Part shown: piece after piece, positions 42,842 through 51,453 of the stretch
Layout: each line of letters opens with the position of its first letter
Numbering within the stretch: position 1 is the stretch's first letter
Source of the DNA: Desulfococcus sp041737845
GTDB lineage: Bacteria; Desulfobacterota; Desulfobacteria; Desulfobacterales; Desulfococcaceae
Length of the DNA: 64,000 nucleotides
Direction: 5' to 3'
Assembly: GCF_041737845.1 (NCBI RefSeq)
Contig: NZ_JBGSQX010000018.1
Span: 1 to 64,000, forward strand
Position numbers and translations under genes: made by a program
The notes under the pieces: generated by a model
Seen by the model: the letters and a program-made list of their open reading frames with translations, nothing else
Told to the model about the DNA's origin: nothing
Database searches by the model: none

Positions 42842-44017
42842 CTATCGCTTCACGATCATGGCCACGGCCTCTCCGCCGCCGAGGCAGAGGGACGCAAGAC
42901 CGATCTTCTTGTCCTGCTTCGCCATTTCGTGGAGCAGGGTCACGAGGAGCCGGCACCCGCTGGCACCGATGGGGTGCCCCAAGGCCACGGACCCGCCGTT
43001 CACGTTGACCTTTGCGGGATCGAGGTTGAGCTCCTTCAGAATCGCCACGGTGGACCCGCTGAAGGCCTCGTTGATCTCAAAAAGGTCCACGTCGTCGATG
43101 GAGATGCCTTCCTTTTTCAAGCACTTGGGGATTGCCCAGATCGGGGCGACCAGAACATATTTCATGTCAATGCCGTAGGATGCCTGGGCGCCGATGGCGG
43201 CCAGAATGGTGCATCCGAGCGCTTCGGCCTTTTCCCGCGACATGACCACCACCGCCGCCGCGCCGTCGCTGATGATGGAAGCGTTTCCGGCGGTGCCCAC
43301 GCCGCCCTTCTTGAAGGCGCCGGTCATCCCGGCAAGGGCCTCGTACGGCGTCTCGCGGGCGCATTCATCCTGGTCGAAAATCTTGGGCGCCCCTTTCCGC
43401 TGGGGGATCTCGACCGGCATGATTTCATCCGCAAACCGCCCCGAGGCGACGGAGGCCACCGCTCGCCGGTAGGATTCCGCGGCGTACCGGTCCTGATCTT
43501 CCCGGGTCACGCCATATTTTTCGGAGCAGAGTTCGTTGGACATGCCCATGTGAAAATCATTGACGATGTCCCAGAGGCCGTCGTGAAGCATGGAATCCTG
43601 AAGCTGGCCCGGCCCCATCCGGTAGCCGAAGCGGGCCTTCTCCAGGTAGTAGGGCGCCAGGCTCATGGTCTCCATGCCGCCGGCCACGACGACATCCGCA
43701 TCCCCCAACTGGATGGCCTGGGCCGCCAGCATGACGGTTTTCAGGGCCGATCCGCACACCTTGTTGACCGTGATGCATTCAGCCTTCCAGGGAAGGCCCG
43801 CCTTTACCGCGGCCTGCTTGGCCGGGTTCTGCCCGTATCCGCAGGGCAGGACCTGGCCCATCAATACCTCGTCCACCGCTTCCTTGTCGATCCCCGCCCG
43901 TTTGACGGCCTCGGCGATCACCATGCCGCCCAGGTCCGTTGCACCGATGTTTCCCAGGGCCCCGTTGAAGGCCCCGAGGGGGGTTCTTACCGCACTGACG
44001 ATTACCGCTTCTTTCAT
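42842..44017 (-). CDS. Acetyl-CoA C-acetyltransferase (thiolase)
   Basis: The 391-residue thiolase has the acylated Cys in NKVCGSALKTVMLA near residue 89, GGMETMSLAPYYL, NGGSVALGHPIGASG near residues 340-354 with the catalytic His, and the second Cys in SLCLGGGEAVA near 378. It splits acetoacetyl-CoA to two acetyl-CoA or runs the reverse reaction. It follows icmF after a GC-rich stem-loop. Confidence 0.95.
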   Translation of the reverse strand: MKEAVIVSAVRTPLGAFNGALGNIGATDLGGMVIAEAVKRAGIDKEAVDEVLMGQVLPCGYGQNPAKQAAVKAGLPWKAECITVNKVCGSALKTVMLAAQAIQLGDADVVVAGGMETMSLAPYYLEKARFGYRMGPGQLQDSMLHDGLWDIVNDFHMGMSNELCSEKYGVTREDQDRYAAESYRRAVASVASGRFADEIMPVEIPQRKGAPKIFDQDECARETPYEALAGMTGAFKKGGVGTAGNASIISDGAAAVVVMSREKAEALGCTILAAIGAQASYGIDMKYVLVAPIWAIPKCLKKEGISIDDVDLFEINEAFSGSTVAILKELNLDPAKVNVNGGSVALGHPIGASGCRLLVTLLHEMAKQDKKIGLASLCLGGGEAVAMIVKR

Positions 44018-44053
44018 ATCTGCTCCATGGGTTTGGTTTTTACATTCCGGACA

Positions 44054-44086
44054 GCGGCCGCATGGGGAAAGCCTCCCTGCGGCCGC
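44054..44086. repeat. Intercistronic stem-loop between icmF and thiolase
   Basis: GCGGCCGCA and TGCGGCCGC form a perfect 9-bp stem around a 15-base loop. No T-run follows, so it may stabilise or partially terminate the icmF message rather than end it. Confidence 0.5.
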
Positions 44087-44114
44087 CGGGGGATTTCAGG
44101 TCGATGAAGAGGCC

Positions 44115-47100
44115 TTACATGTTCCGCCGATACTTACCGCCCACATTATAGAGGCCCTGGGATATCTGCCCCAGGGAACAGCACCGGACCGCGTTCATCA
44201 TCTCGGCGAAGATGTTCCCGCCCGACAGGGCCGCCTCCTGGAGCCGCTTCAAGGCCCCGGGCGCCTCCGCCTCATGGGCCTTCTGGAAAGCCGCCAGGCG
44301 CACGAGCTGGGACTCCTTCTCCTCCGGGGTCGCCCTCGCCAGTTCCAGACAGCCGCCCGCCTCCACAAGGTCCTTGTCGTCTGCGTGGGGGTCCCTGAAG
44401 GTGTTGACGCCGATGATGGGCATCTCGCCCGTATGCTTCAGGGTTTCATAGTAGATCGACTCTTCCTGGATCTTGCTCCGCTGGTAGCCGGTCTCCATGG
44501 CGCCCAGGACGCCGCCGCGCTCGGTGATCCTGTCGAACTCCGACAGCACGGCCTCCTCCACCAGATCGGTCAGGGCTTCGACGATGAAGCTGCCCTGAAG
44601 CGGATTCTCGTTCTTGGCGAGCCCCCATTCCCGGTTGATGATGAGCTGAATCGCCAGGGCCCGGCGCACTGATTCGGTGCTCGGCGTGGTGATGGCCTCG
44701 TCGAAGGCGTTGGTGTGGAGGCTGTTGCAGTTGTCGTAGATGGCGCACAGGGCCTGAAGCGTCGTCCGGATATCGTTGAACTGGATGTCCTGGCTGTGGA
44801 GCGAGCGGCCCGAGGTCTGAATATGGTATTTCAGCTTCTGGGACCTTTCGGAGGCGCCGTATTTTTCGCGCATGGCGACGGCCCAGATGCGCCGGGCCAC
44901 CCGGCCGATGACGGTGTATTCGGGCTCCATGCCGTTGGAAAAGAAGAACGACAGGTTGGGGCCGAAGCTGTCGAGATCCATGCCCCGGGACAGGTAGTAT
45001 TCCACGTAGGTGAAGCCGTTGGCCAGGGTGAAGGTGAGCTGCGAAATGGGGTTGGCCCCGGCCTCGGCGATGTGATAGCCGGAAATCGACACGGAATAGA
45101 AATTCCGGACGTTGTTTTCCATGAAGAATTCCTGGATGTCCCCCATCATTTTCAAGGCGAATTCGATGGAGAAGATGCAGGTGTTCTGCCCCTGGTCTTC
45201 CTTGAGGATGTCCGCCTGGACCGTGCCGCGGACATTGGCGAGCACCATGGACCGGATCTCCTCGTATTCCTCGGAAAACGGCTCCCGGCCGTGTTTTTCC
45301 TTGAAGGCATCGACCTGCTGGTCGATGGCCGTGTTGAGGAACATGGCCAGGATGATCGGCGCCGGGCCGTTGATGGTCATGGACACGGAGGTGGACGGCG
45401 CGCACAGCTCGAATCCGCCGTAGAGGACCTTCATGTCTTCAAGGGTGCAGATGCTGACGCCGGAGTTCCCCACCTTGCCGTAGATGTCCGGACGCAGGTC
45501 AGGGTCGTATCCGTACAGCGTGACGGAATCGAAGGCCGTGGACAGGCGCTTGGCTTCATACTCGCCCGAAAGCAGCTTGAAGCGGCGGTTGGTCCGGGCC
45601 GGGTCTCCCTCGCCGGCGAACATCCGGGTCGGGTCCTCCCCCACCCGCTTGAGGGGAAAGACGCCCTCTGTGTAGGGAAAATAGCCCGGCAGGTTTTCCC
45701 GCCGCATCCACCGGTAGATCTCCCCCGGGTCGGTGAACCCGGGAAGGGCCACCTTCGGGATCTTCTTGTGGCAGAGGGACTCGGTGAACAGGGGAACCCT
45801 GACCTCCCGGCCTCGGACCGAGTAAACGAGTTCATCCCTGCCGTAGCTTTCCTTGAAAACCTTCCACTGGGCAAGGAGGTCCCGGGTCTCTTTTTCCTGG
45901 GCCGCTTCGGCGGCGGCCAGTTCGTTTCGGAAACGGTTCAGCAGGGTCGGCGCATCGCCATCGAGACCGCCCAACGCTGCCATGGCCTCCTTGAGGTGCC
46001 ACGATTTCCGGACCGCCTGGGCCTGCTCTTCGGTCTTTTTATGATACCCGCGAATGGCGTCGGAAATCTCGGAGAGATAGCGCGTCCGCTCCGGCGGAAT
46101 GATGATGGTCTTGGAACTCGATGTCTTGGATTCCGGCCGCGGCAGGCGGGTTTCAAAACCGGCGCCGGTCTTCTCCTGGACGGTATCCATCAGCGCATGG
46201 TAAAAAGCGGTGACGCCGTCGTCGTTGAACTTGGAGGCGATGGTGCCAAAGACGGGCAGGTCCTCCGGCTTTTTCGTCCAGGCCTGCCGGTTTCTCTGAA
46301 CCTGCTTCCGGACGTCGCGCACCGCGTCCTCTCCGCCCCGCTTTTCATATTTGTTGACGACCACCAGGTCCGCAAAATCGAGCATGTCGATCTTCTCGAG
46401 CTGGGAGGCGGCGCCGAACTCACTGGTCATAACATAGACCGAGACATCCACGAGGTCGCTGATCTTGGAATCCCCCTGGCCGATACCCGCGGTCTCGACG
46501 ATCACAAGATCGAACCCGGCCGCCTTGACCACATTGATGGCATCCCCCAGGAAATCGGGAATCTCCGCATTGGATTTTCGTGTCGCCACCGAGCGCATAT
46601 AGACCCGGGGGGAGTCGATGGCGTTCATCCGGATGCGGTCTCCGAGCAGCGCCCCGCCGGTTTTCCGCCGGGAAGGGTCGGAGCTGATGATGGCCACATG
46701 GATGTCGTCGATATCGTGAAGGATCCTGAGGATGAGTTCATCCGTCAGCGAGGATTTGCCGGCCCCGCCGGTGCCGGTGATACCGACCACCGGAACCTTC
46801 CGGTCGCCGGTCTTTTTTGCGATCTCCGCCCGCAGGCTTGCAAGGTGCCCGTTATCCCGGGTGGCGGCCTCTTCCACGGCCGAAATCATTCGGGCCACCA
46901 GGCGCTTGTTTTCGGTGTCGAGTGCCGAAAGGTCGACAGCCTTGTCGTCGCAGATCGGATAGTCCATGGATTCGACCATGTGGTTGATCATGCCCTGAAG
47001 GCCCAGCCTGGCGCCGTCCTCGGGGGAGTAGATCTTGGTGACGCCGTAGCCTTCCATTTCCCGGATCTCCTCGGGAACGATGACGCCGCCGCCGCCGCCG

Positions 47101-47396
47101 AACACCTTGATGTTGTCGGCGTTCCTCTCTTTCAGCAAATCGATCATGTATTTGAAGAATTCCACATGCCCGCCCTGGTAGCTCGTTACGGCGATGCCCT
47201 GAACGTCTTCCTCCACGGCTGCATCCACGATCTCCTGGACCGACCGGTTGTGGCCCAGGTGGATGACCTCCGCGCCCGTTCCCTGCAGGATCCGGCGAAA
47301 AATATTGATGGATGCATCATGACCGTCAAACAGCGATGTCGCGGTGACGACCCTGACATGATGCTTGGGTTTGTAAGGTTGAACTTCCCTGTTCAT
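44115..47396 (-). CDS. icmF: Fused isobutyryl-CoA mutase IcmF
   Basis: The 1093-residue fusion has an N-terminal B12-binding domain (about 12-140, FDGHDAS with His26 as lower ligand), a MeaB-type G-protein chaperone (about 200-420, P-loop GTGGAGKSS, NKYE) and a C-terminal acyl-CoA mutase (about 540-1090). The substrate-side residues are Phe606 (TNRRFKLL) and Gln737 (DQGQNTCIF), where methylmalonyl-CoA mutase has Tyr and Arg, so the substrate should be isobutyryl-/butyryl-CoA. Pivalyl-CoA mutase activity is a possible side reaction. AAGGAGAGG precedes the ATG. It heads the operon after tetR. Confidence 0.93.
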   Translation of the reverse strand: MNREVQPYKPKHHVRVVTATSLFDGHDASINIFRRILQGTGAEVIHLGHNRSVQEIVDAAVEEDVQGIAVTSYQGGHVEFFKYMIDLLKERNADNIKVFGGGGGVIVPEEIREMEGYGVTKIYSPEDGARLGLQGMINHMVESMDYPICDDKAVDLSALDTENKRLVARMISAVEEAATRDNGHLASLRAEIAKKTGDRKVPVVGITGTGGAGKSSLTDELILRILHDIDDIHVAIISSDPSRRKTGGALLGDRIRMNAIDSPRVYMRSVATRKSNAEIPDFLGDAINVVKAAGFDLVIVETAGIGQGDSKISDLVDVSVYVMTSEFGAASQLEKIDMLDFADLVVVNKYEKRGGEDAVRDVRKQVQRNRQAWTKKPEDLPVFGTIASKFNDDGVTAFYHALMDTVQEKTGAGFETRLPRPESKTSSSKTIIIPPERTRYLSEISDAIRGYHKKTEEQAQAVRKSWHLKEAMAALGGLDGDAPTLLNRFRNELAAAEAAQEKETRDLLAQWKVFKESYGRDELVYSVRGREVRVPLFTESLCHKKIPKVALPGFTDPGEIYRWMRRENLPGYFPYTEGVFPLKRVGEDPTRMFAGEGDPARTNRRFKLLSGEYEAKRLSTAFDSVTLYGYDPDLRPDIYGKVGNSGVSICTLEDMKVLYGGFELCAPSTSVSMTINGPAPIILAMFLNTAIDQQVDAFKEKHGREPFSEEYEEIRSMVLANVRGTVQADILKEDQGQNTCIFSIEFALKMMGDIQEFFMENNVRNFYSVSISGYHIAEAGANPISQLTFTLANGFTYVEYYLSRGMDLDSFGPNLSFFFSNGMEPEYTVIGRVARRIWAVAMREKYGASERSQKLKYHIQTSGRSLHSQDIQFNDIRTTLQALCAIYDNCNSLHTNAFDEAITTPSTESVRRALAIQLIINREWGLAKNENPLQGSFIVEALTDLVEEAVLSEFDRITERGGVLGAMETGYQRSKIQEESIYYETLKHTGEMPIIGVNTFRDPHADDKDLVEAGGCLELARATPEEKESQLVRLAAFQKAHEAEAPGALKRLQEAALSGGNIFAEMMNAVRCCSLGQISQGLYNVGGKYRRNM

Positions 47397-47549
47397 ATGC
47401 CTCTCCTTGTTGTGATAGGTGTTCGGTTTCGGGTAAACGGTCCCGGGCGCCGGAGCACCGGCAGGGTTGCTGCCGACCGAGCGCCTGAAACGCGAAACCT
47501 AAAGCCTGGATCGATGCCTGTTATGACATTCAATTCTTCAGCCCGCTGT

Positions 47550-48191
47550 TTACGGGCCGGTGGAAATCCCCAGAATAAAATCAGTTTGAAACGCGATGTA
47601 ATCGTCGATGCTGTAATGCCGCGCCAGAAACCATCTTCGGAAGGTCCACATATGCCCCAGGACGGAGATGTTGTGGGCGACCATTTCGATGGAGCGGTCA
47701 TTCAGCCTGCGAAAATTTCCCGATTCGATCAGGCGCGCCAGCACCTTGACGAATATGCCGGTAATCCGAATCTCGTTTTCCAGCACCTTTCTCCGCCATT
47801 GGGACGGCAGGGACTGGGTTTCCTGATAGATGAGAAGAATGTGGTCGGACATCCGGTGACAGACCAGAAAATACTCGCGGATCACCTCGGCAAGAGCCTC
47901 TCTTCCCTGCGTCGTGCGTTCAAGCGCCTGAAAGACGCCGCGTTCCACCTCCGCGTGGATGGCGTCGCAGACCAGGTAGAGGACATCCTCCTTGGATGCC
48001 ACGTACTCATAGAGCGACCCGATGGAAAAGCCCGCCGCCTTGGCAATCTGACGGGTGGTGGTCTTGTGGAAACCTTTTTCGATAAAAAGCTGCACCGCAG
48101 CATCCACAATCTGACGCCGTCTGCGCTTGACCAGTTCGGGGTTCTTGATCTGCGTCGGAATCTCTTTCAATTTGCTGCCGTGTCCCGTCAT
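47550..48191 (-). CDS. TetR-family transcriptional regulator
   Basis: The 213-residue protein has an N-terminal TetR helix-turn-helix (about 24-70, RRQIVDAAVQLFIEKGFHKT then TRQIAKAAGFSIGSLYEYV) and an all-helical ligand domain like those of FadR/FadD-type acyl-CoA sensors. It is the first gene of the acyl-CoA operon, 153 bases before icmF. Two candidate operators lie upstream, suggesting autoregulation. An acyl-CoA ligand is inferred from context. Confidence 0.9.
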   Translation of the reverse strand: MTGHGSKLKEIPTQIKNPELVKRRRRQIVDAAVQLFIEKGFHKTTTRQIAKAAGFSIGSLYEYVASKEDVLYLVCDAIHAEVERGVFQALERTTQGREALAEVIREYFLVCHRMSDHILLIYQETQSLPSQWRRKVLENEIRITGIFVKVLARLIESGNFRRLNDRSIEMVAHNISVLGHMWTFRRWFLARHYSIDDYIAFQTDFILGISTGP

Positions 48192-48208
48192 TTCCGCGGT
48201 CCTGTTCT

Positions 48209-48223
48209 CTAACTATCGGTTAG
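48209..48223. promoter_or_regulatory. Candidate operator, perfect 5-5-5 inverted repeat
   Basis: CTAAC-TATCG-GTTAG is centred 25 bases before the tetR start. Arms, spacer and position are typical of repressor sites of TetR proteins. Confidence 0.5.
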
Positions 48224-48257
48224 GCAAGGAAAATTATCAGCATGCCCTCAAAATCTC

Positions 48258-48273
48258 GAACGAGCGCTCAGTC
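48258..48273. promoter_or_regulatory. Candidate TetR/FadR-type operator
   Basis: GAACGAGC-GCTCAGTC is an imperfect palindrome (6 of 8 paired positions) built around GAGCGCTC. On the minus strand it reads TGACTGAGCGCTCGTTCGA, close to the TGAATGA...TCATTCA type bound by fatty-acid TetR regulators. It overlaps the predicted transcription start. Confidence 0.5.
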
Positions 48274-48277
48274 ATGC

Positions 48278-48305
48278 GTTATCATAGTCATTTGCATGAT
48301 GTCAA
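48278..48305 (-). promoter_or_regulatory. Predicted sigma-70 promoter of the tetR-icmF operon
   Basis: On the minus strand a perfect TTGACA (48305-48300) is followed after 16 bases by GATAAC (48283-48278). The start would fall in the adjacent palindrome at 48258-48273, so a bound repressor would block it. Confidence 0.5.
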
Positions 48306-48607
48306 GCATTTAAATCGGAAAAAATCGGAGGTGGTGGGATGCGTCGATCCGGCAGCGCCATCGGAGGGATTTTCAGGTCTTGATCATAACTTTATTGGGG
48401 AACCGCCGCCCTGCGGTCCAGGATCGCAAACAGGATGAATTGGATAAAGATCGAGCAGGCCTGTTCAATTCATTTCATTGCCGGTCCTTACCATGGATTG
48501 AATGGGGGGATGGCCCCGACAGGATGATCGGGACCATCGACGGCGAAATCGGCCCTCTGTGCGTTGGGCCGAAAAAGGATCTCCCCTGCCGCGTTCGGAA
48601 GGAAGAT
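48306..48607. other. Intergenic region between tetR and the lipoprotein gene
   Basis: No gene is supported. A weak hairpin CGGCCC / GGGCCG (about 48552-48575), 30-odd bases after the lipoprotein stop on the minus strand, could act in termination, but its T content is poor. Confidence 0.35.
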
Positions 48608-50425
48608 CTACCAGAATCCCAGGGTCTCGAAGTGGTCGCCCTGGATCTTCAGCAATTCGAGTTTTTTCACCGCATCTCCGGTTTCATCGAACTCGGTTGC
48701 ACCGGTCACCCCCCGAAAGAATTGAATGCGGGAAAGCGCCTCCCGAACGGCCGGCCGGCCGCCCTGATCCGCTGCGGGGACCGTCTCGATAAGCATCATG
48801 GCTGCGTCATAGGCCAGCGCTTCGATAAACCCGGGCGCTTCCCCGAAATGGGCGGTGTATCGCCGGACAAAGTTCTGAACCTCGGGCTGAGGGCTATCGG
48901 GATAAAATACTTCCGGGAAAATAGCGCCCTGGGCATGCCGGCCCGCCGCACTCACCAGCTTTTCGGAATTCCAGAGGTTCGTTCCCAAAAGCTGAACGCC
49001 TGACAATCCATGATAGGTCAACTGGGGAATGATCAGGCTGGATTTGTCAGGCCCCTCGGGGATGAAAAGCGCCTCGATTCCGCTATACTGAAGCAGCCGC
49101 TTGATGGGGGCGCTGAAGTCCGATGTCTTCATGCCGTAGGACTGGGACGTCACCAATTCCCCCCCCTGTGCCTTCACCTGGCTTTTGAATGTCTCCAGGA
49201 AAACGGTTCCGTATTTTTCCTGCGGGTAGAGGATGGCAAACCGGCGGATCCCCATCATCTGCGTCGCATGGGAAACAAGCGATCGGGCCTGCATCTCGGG
49301 TGTCAGGAAATTTCTGAAAACGTAATTCCCGGTTTTCGTGATGTCCGGCTTCTGCGTCAGCACGATGATGGGGATCCCGGCCGCCTGAGCTTTCGGCGCA
49401 GCAGCCGGCGCGGAGATAATGGGACCGATGATGGCCGTGACGTTCTCCCGGGCCATCTCCTCGACGGCCGCCGCTGACCGGGTTTGATCCGAGCGGGTAT
49501 CCTTGACGAGGATGCGCACTGTCGGTGCGGCCTCGCTGACGGCAAACTCGATCGCCCTCAGCGCCTTTTTTCCGAAGCTCTCATACGATCCGGTGAGGGG
49601 AAGCAGGCATCCGATCACATATTTCCCCCCGCCCGGACCTGTAACGGGGCCGCCTTCGAGATGCTGCAGCATCCTTTTGGCCTCCCCGGAATGTTCATGC
49701 TCCGGGTAGGCTGCTATGAACTGGGACAGGGTCCTCGCCGCGTCGGCGTATCGCTTCTCCTCGGCCTCCTTCACGCCGAGGGCATAGATGAGGTATCCCC
49801 GCGTCTGAGCATCGGTCACCCGTTCGGACAACGCCAGAATATCGGAAACGGAAAGCAATTTGACGGCGGCTTTCAGGCGCGTGGAGATCGTTTTGCCTTT
49901 GGGAGGGGAGACCTGTTCAAGTGCCTTGGCATAAAAATAGACGGCATTGACAGGGGAGTTCAGCGCCATGTAGGTGTCTCCCAATATGGCAAAAACGCCG
50001 ACGGGTCGATCGACCCCTCCCGGACGCCTCAAAAAGGTGTCCGCCTGCTGAATCACTTCCCGATGGCGCTTTTCGTCGTACAGCGTCTGGAGCGTTCCAG
50101 CCATGGCATCGGGCACCAGGTGGCTGCCGCCGTAATTGTCGATCAGATGAAGATAGTATTTCCGCGCATTCCGGTAGTCTTTCCATGCGCGATATATCTC
50201 GGCTTCCCGGAACAGCGCGGTTGGGGCCTGAATGCCGCTGGGAAATTCCGAAAGGTATTCGTTGTAGGCCTCCAGGGCCTTTCTGTAAGCCCCGGAGCGA
50301 TAATTTCTTTCGGCTCGGGCGAACAGCTCCGCACCGGGCTCCGCCCGGTCGGTGCCCACGTAGCCCGGCACACAGGCGGCCAGAGCCAAGGCGGCTGCGA
50401 GAACAAGGATCAATTTACGGTTCAT
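48608..50425 (-). CDS. Lipoprotein with TPR repeats and type 1 periplasmic-binding fold (LpoA-like)
   Basis: The 605-residue protein has a lipoprotein signal (LALAACVPG, lipidated Cys near 18). TPR helices (about 30-240, with EHEHSGEAKRML at the end) precede a leucine-binding-protein-like domain (about 250-600, starting YVIGCLLPLTGSYESFGKKA). This layout is that of penicillin-binding-protein activator LpoA, which stimulates peptidoglycan synthases from the outer membrane. An ABC amino-acid receptor is less likely, as no permease genes are present and the TPR part fits LpoA. ATG 50425 is preferred because the signal starts there. Confidence 0.82.
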   Translation of the reverse strand: MNRKLILVLAAALALAACVPGYVGTDRAEPGAELFARAERNYRSGAYRKALEAYNEYLSEFPSGIQAPTALFREAEIYRAWKDYRNARKYYLHLIDNYGGSHLVPDAMAGTLQTLYDEKRHREVIQQADTFLRRPGGVDRPVGVFAILGDTYMALNSPVNAVYFYAKALEQVSPPKGKTISTRLKAAVKLLSVSDILALSERVTDAQTRGYLIYALGVKEAEEKRYADAARTLSQFIAAYPEHEHSGEAKRMLQHLEGGPVTGPGGGKYVIGCLLPLTGSYESFGKKALRAIEFAVSEAAPTVRILVKDTRSDQTRSAAAVEEMARENVTAIIGPIISAPAAAPKAQAAGIPIIVLTQKPDITKTGNYVFRNFLTPEMQARSLVSHATQMMGIRRFAILYPQEKYGTVFLETFKSQVKAQGGELVTSQSYGMKTSDFSAPIKRLLQYSGIEALFIPEGPDKSSLIIPQLTYHGLSGVQLLGTNLWNSEKLVSAAGRHAQGAIFPEVFYPDSPQPEVQNFVRRYTAHFGEAPGFIEALAYDAAMMLIETVPAADQGGRPAVREALSRIQFFRGVTGATEFDETGDAVKKLELLKIQGDHFETLGFW

Positions 50426-50594
50426 AGAATATCTGTGGGTGGAGGGTTCACTTCGCCATGAATGATATCGCAAATAGGCTATAATAATTTTCATGAATCG
50501 TCAATTTCATTGTTGAGTCCGGAAACAAACATCGGTATACTGGCTGAAATCTGGTGCCGCGCCCCATTTCCCGAGAACGAAAAGGAGACCGTTT

Positions 50595-51140
50595 ATGAAA
50601 AGGATAATGTGCCTCATTCCAGCTTTTTTTTGTCTGTTCCTCTCTGTTTCCGTTCCCATCGCCTCGGCGGAGATCTATCGATACACCGACGAAAGCGGCA
50701 TCACCCGGTTTACGGATGATTTCAACATGGTGCCCCTCGATCAACGGCTGACAGCGGATGAATACGTCGAATTGCAGAGCGCTTTGCCGGCGCCGGAGGC
50801 CCTCCCGGCCCCCGAACCCAGCGAACCGATTCCGGTGCTGGAAACCGAAGCGGACGTCGTCGAGGCCTCCCGGCAGCTCAACGCAACCCGGGATTCCCTG
50901 GAAGAGGAAAGAACCCGCCTCATCAAAATCCAGGAGGGCCTTCAGAATGCCAGCGGGACAACGACTTCCAAAGCGGAGGCCAAACAGCATCTGGACCGGG
51001 TCGCACAATTCAAAAAGGAAACCCGGGCCTACGAGAAGAAGCGCCAGTCCTATGAGCAGGACCTGGCGCGCTACAATGCCCAAGTGGACGCGCTCAACCG
51101 AAAACCGCCGGATTCGGATAATGAATCCGGCACCGAGTAG
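50595..51140 (+). CDS. Exported DUF4124-domain protein
   Basis: The 181-residue protein has a signal peptide (about 1-25, ending ASA) followed at once by the DUF4124 motif EIYRYTDESGITRFTDD. It then has a long charged helical region (about 95-170), probably coiled coil. DUF4124 proteins are periplasmic and of unknown function. AAGGAG lies before the ATG. It is divergent from the lipoprotein gene. Confidence 0.85.
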   Translation: MKRIMCLIPAFFCLFLSVSVPIASAEIYRYTDESGITRFTDDFNMVPLDQRLTADEYVELQSALPAPEALPAPEPSEPIPVLETEADVVEASRQLNATRDSLEEERTRLIKIQEGLQNASGTTTSKAEAKQHLDRVAQFKKETRAYEKKRQSYEQDLARYNAQVDALNRKPPDSDNESGTE

Positions 51141-51216
51141 CATCCAGAGCCCCATCCATCTCACACCAGGGCGGACCGGGTCCGGATCGAAGCGGGGCCG
51201 GCTGCGGCCGCATCGA

Positions 51217-51453
51217 TCAGCGCGGCCGGATGCCCTCCTTGAGAAGCGCCTTCAATCCGGAGAGGGTTCCCTTCCATGCGACATCTTCACCCACCATCAG
51301 CGCGACGATCACATCCTTTTCCACGCTGACCTCGAGGACGATCTCCTCGTCTCCGACCCTGAAAACAGCCTCCCCCCATCGTTCGGCCGGGAGGCCGGTC
51401 GCTTCACAATCATAGTCGGTCCGCAAATCTCCCGTCATCCGGATCTCGCTCAT
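51217..51453 (-). CDS. 78-residue protein coupled to the thioredoxin-HEAT gene
   Basis: A beta-rich small protein (AVFRVGDEEIVLEVSVEKDV) with a helical end (GLKALLKEGIRPR). No signal or metal site beyond a single Cys. Its ATG overlaps the upstream stop by four bases (ATGA), so it is translated with the thioredoxin-fold protein. Family not recognised. Confidence 0.68.
   Translation of the reverse strand: MSEIRMTGDLRTDYDCEATGLPAERWGEAVFRVGDEEIVLEVSVEKDVIVALMVGEDVAWKGTLSGLKALLKEGIRPR

Noticed and set aside
44115..47396. Reading the long mutase as methylmalonyl-CoA mutase
   Set aside because: The fused MeaB-type domain and the Phe606/Gln737 pair indicate IcmF rather than methylmalonyl-CoA mutase.
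44715..48212. Open plus-strand frame of 1165 codons
   Set aside because: Antisense to icmF and tetR, which are both convincing. The length comes from the high GC at codon position 3 of the real genes.
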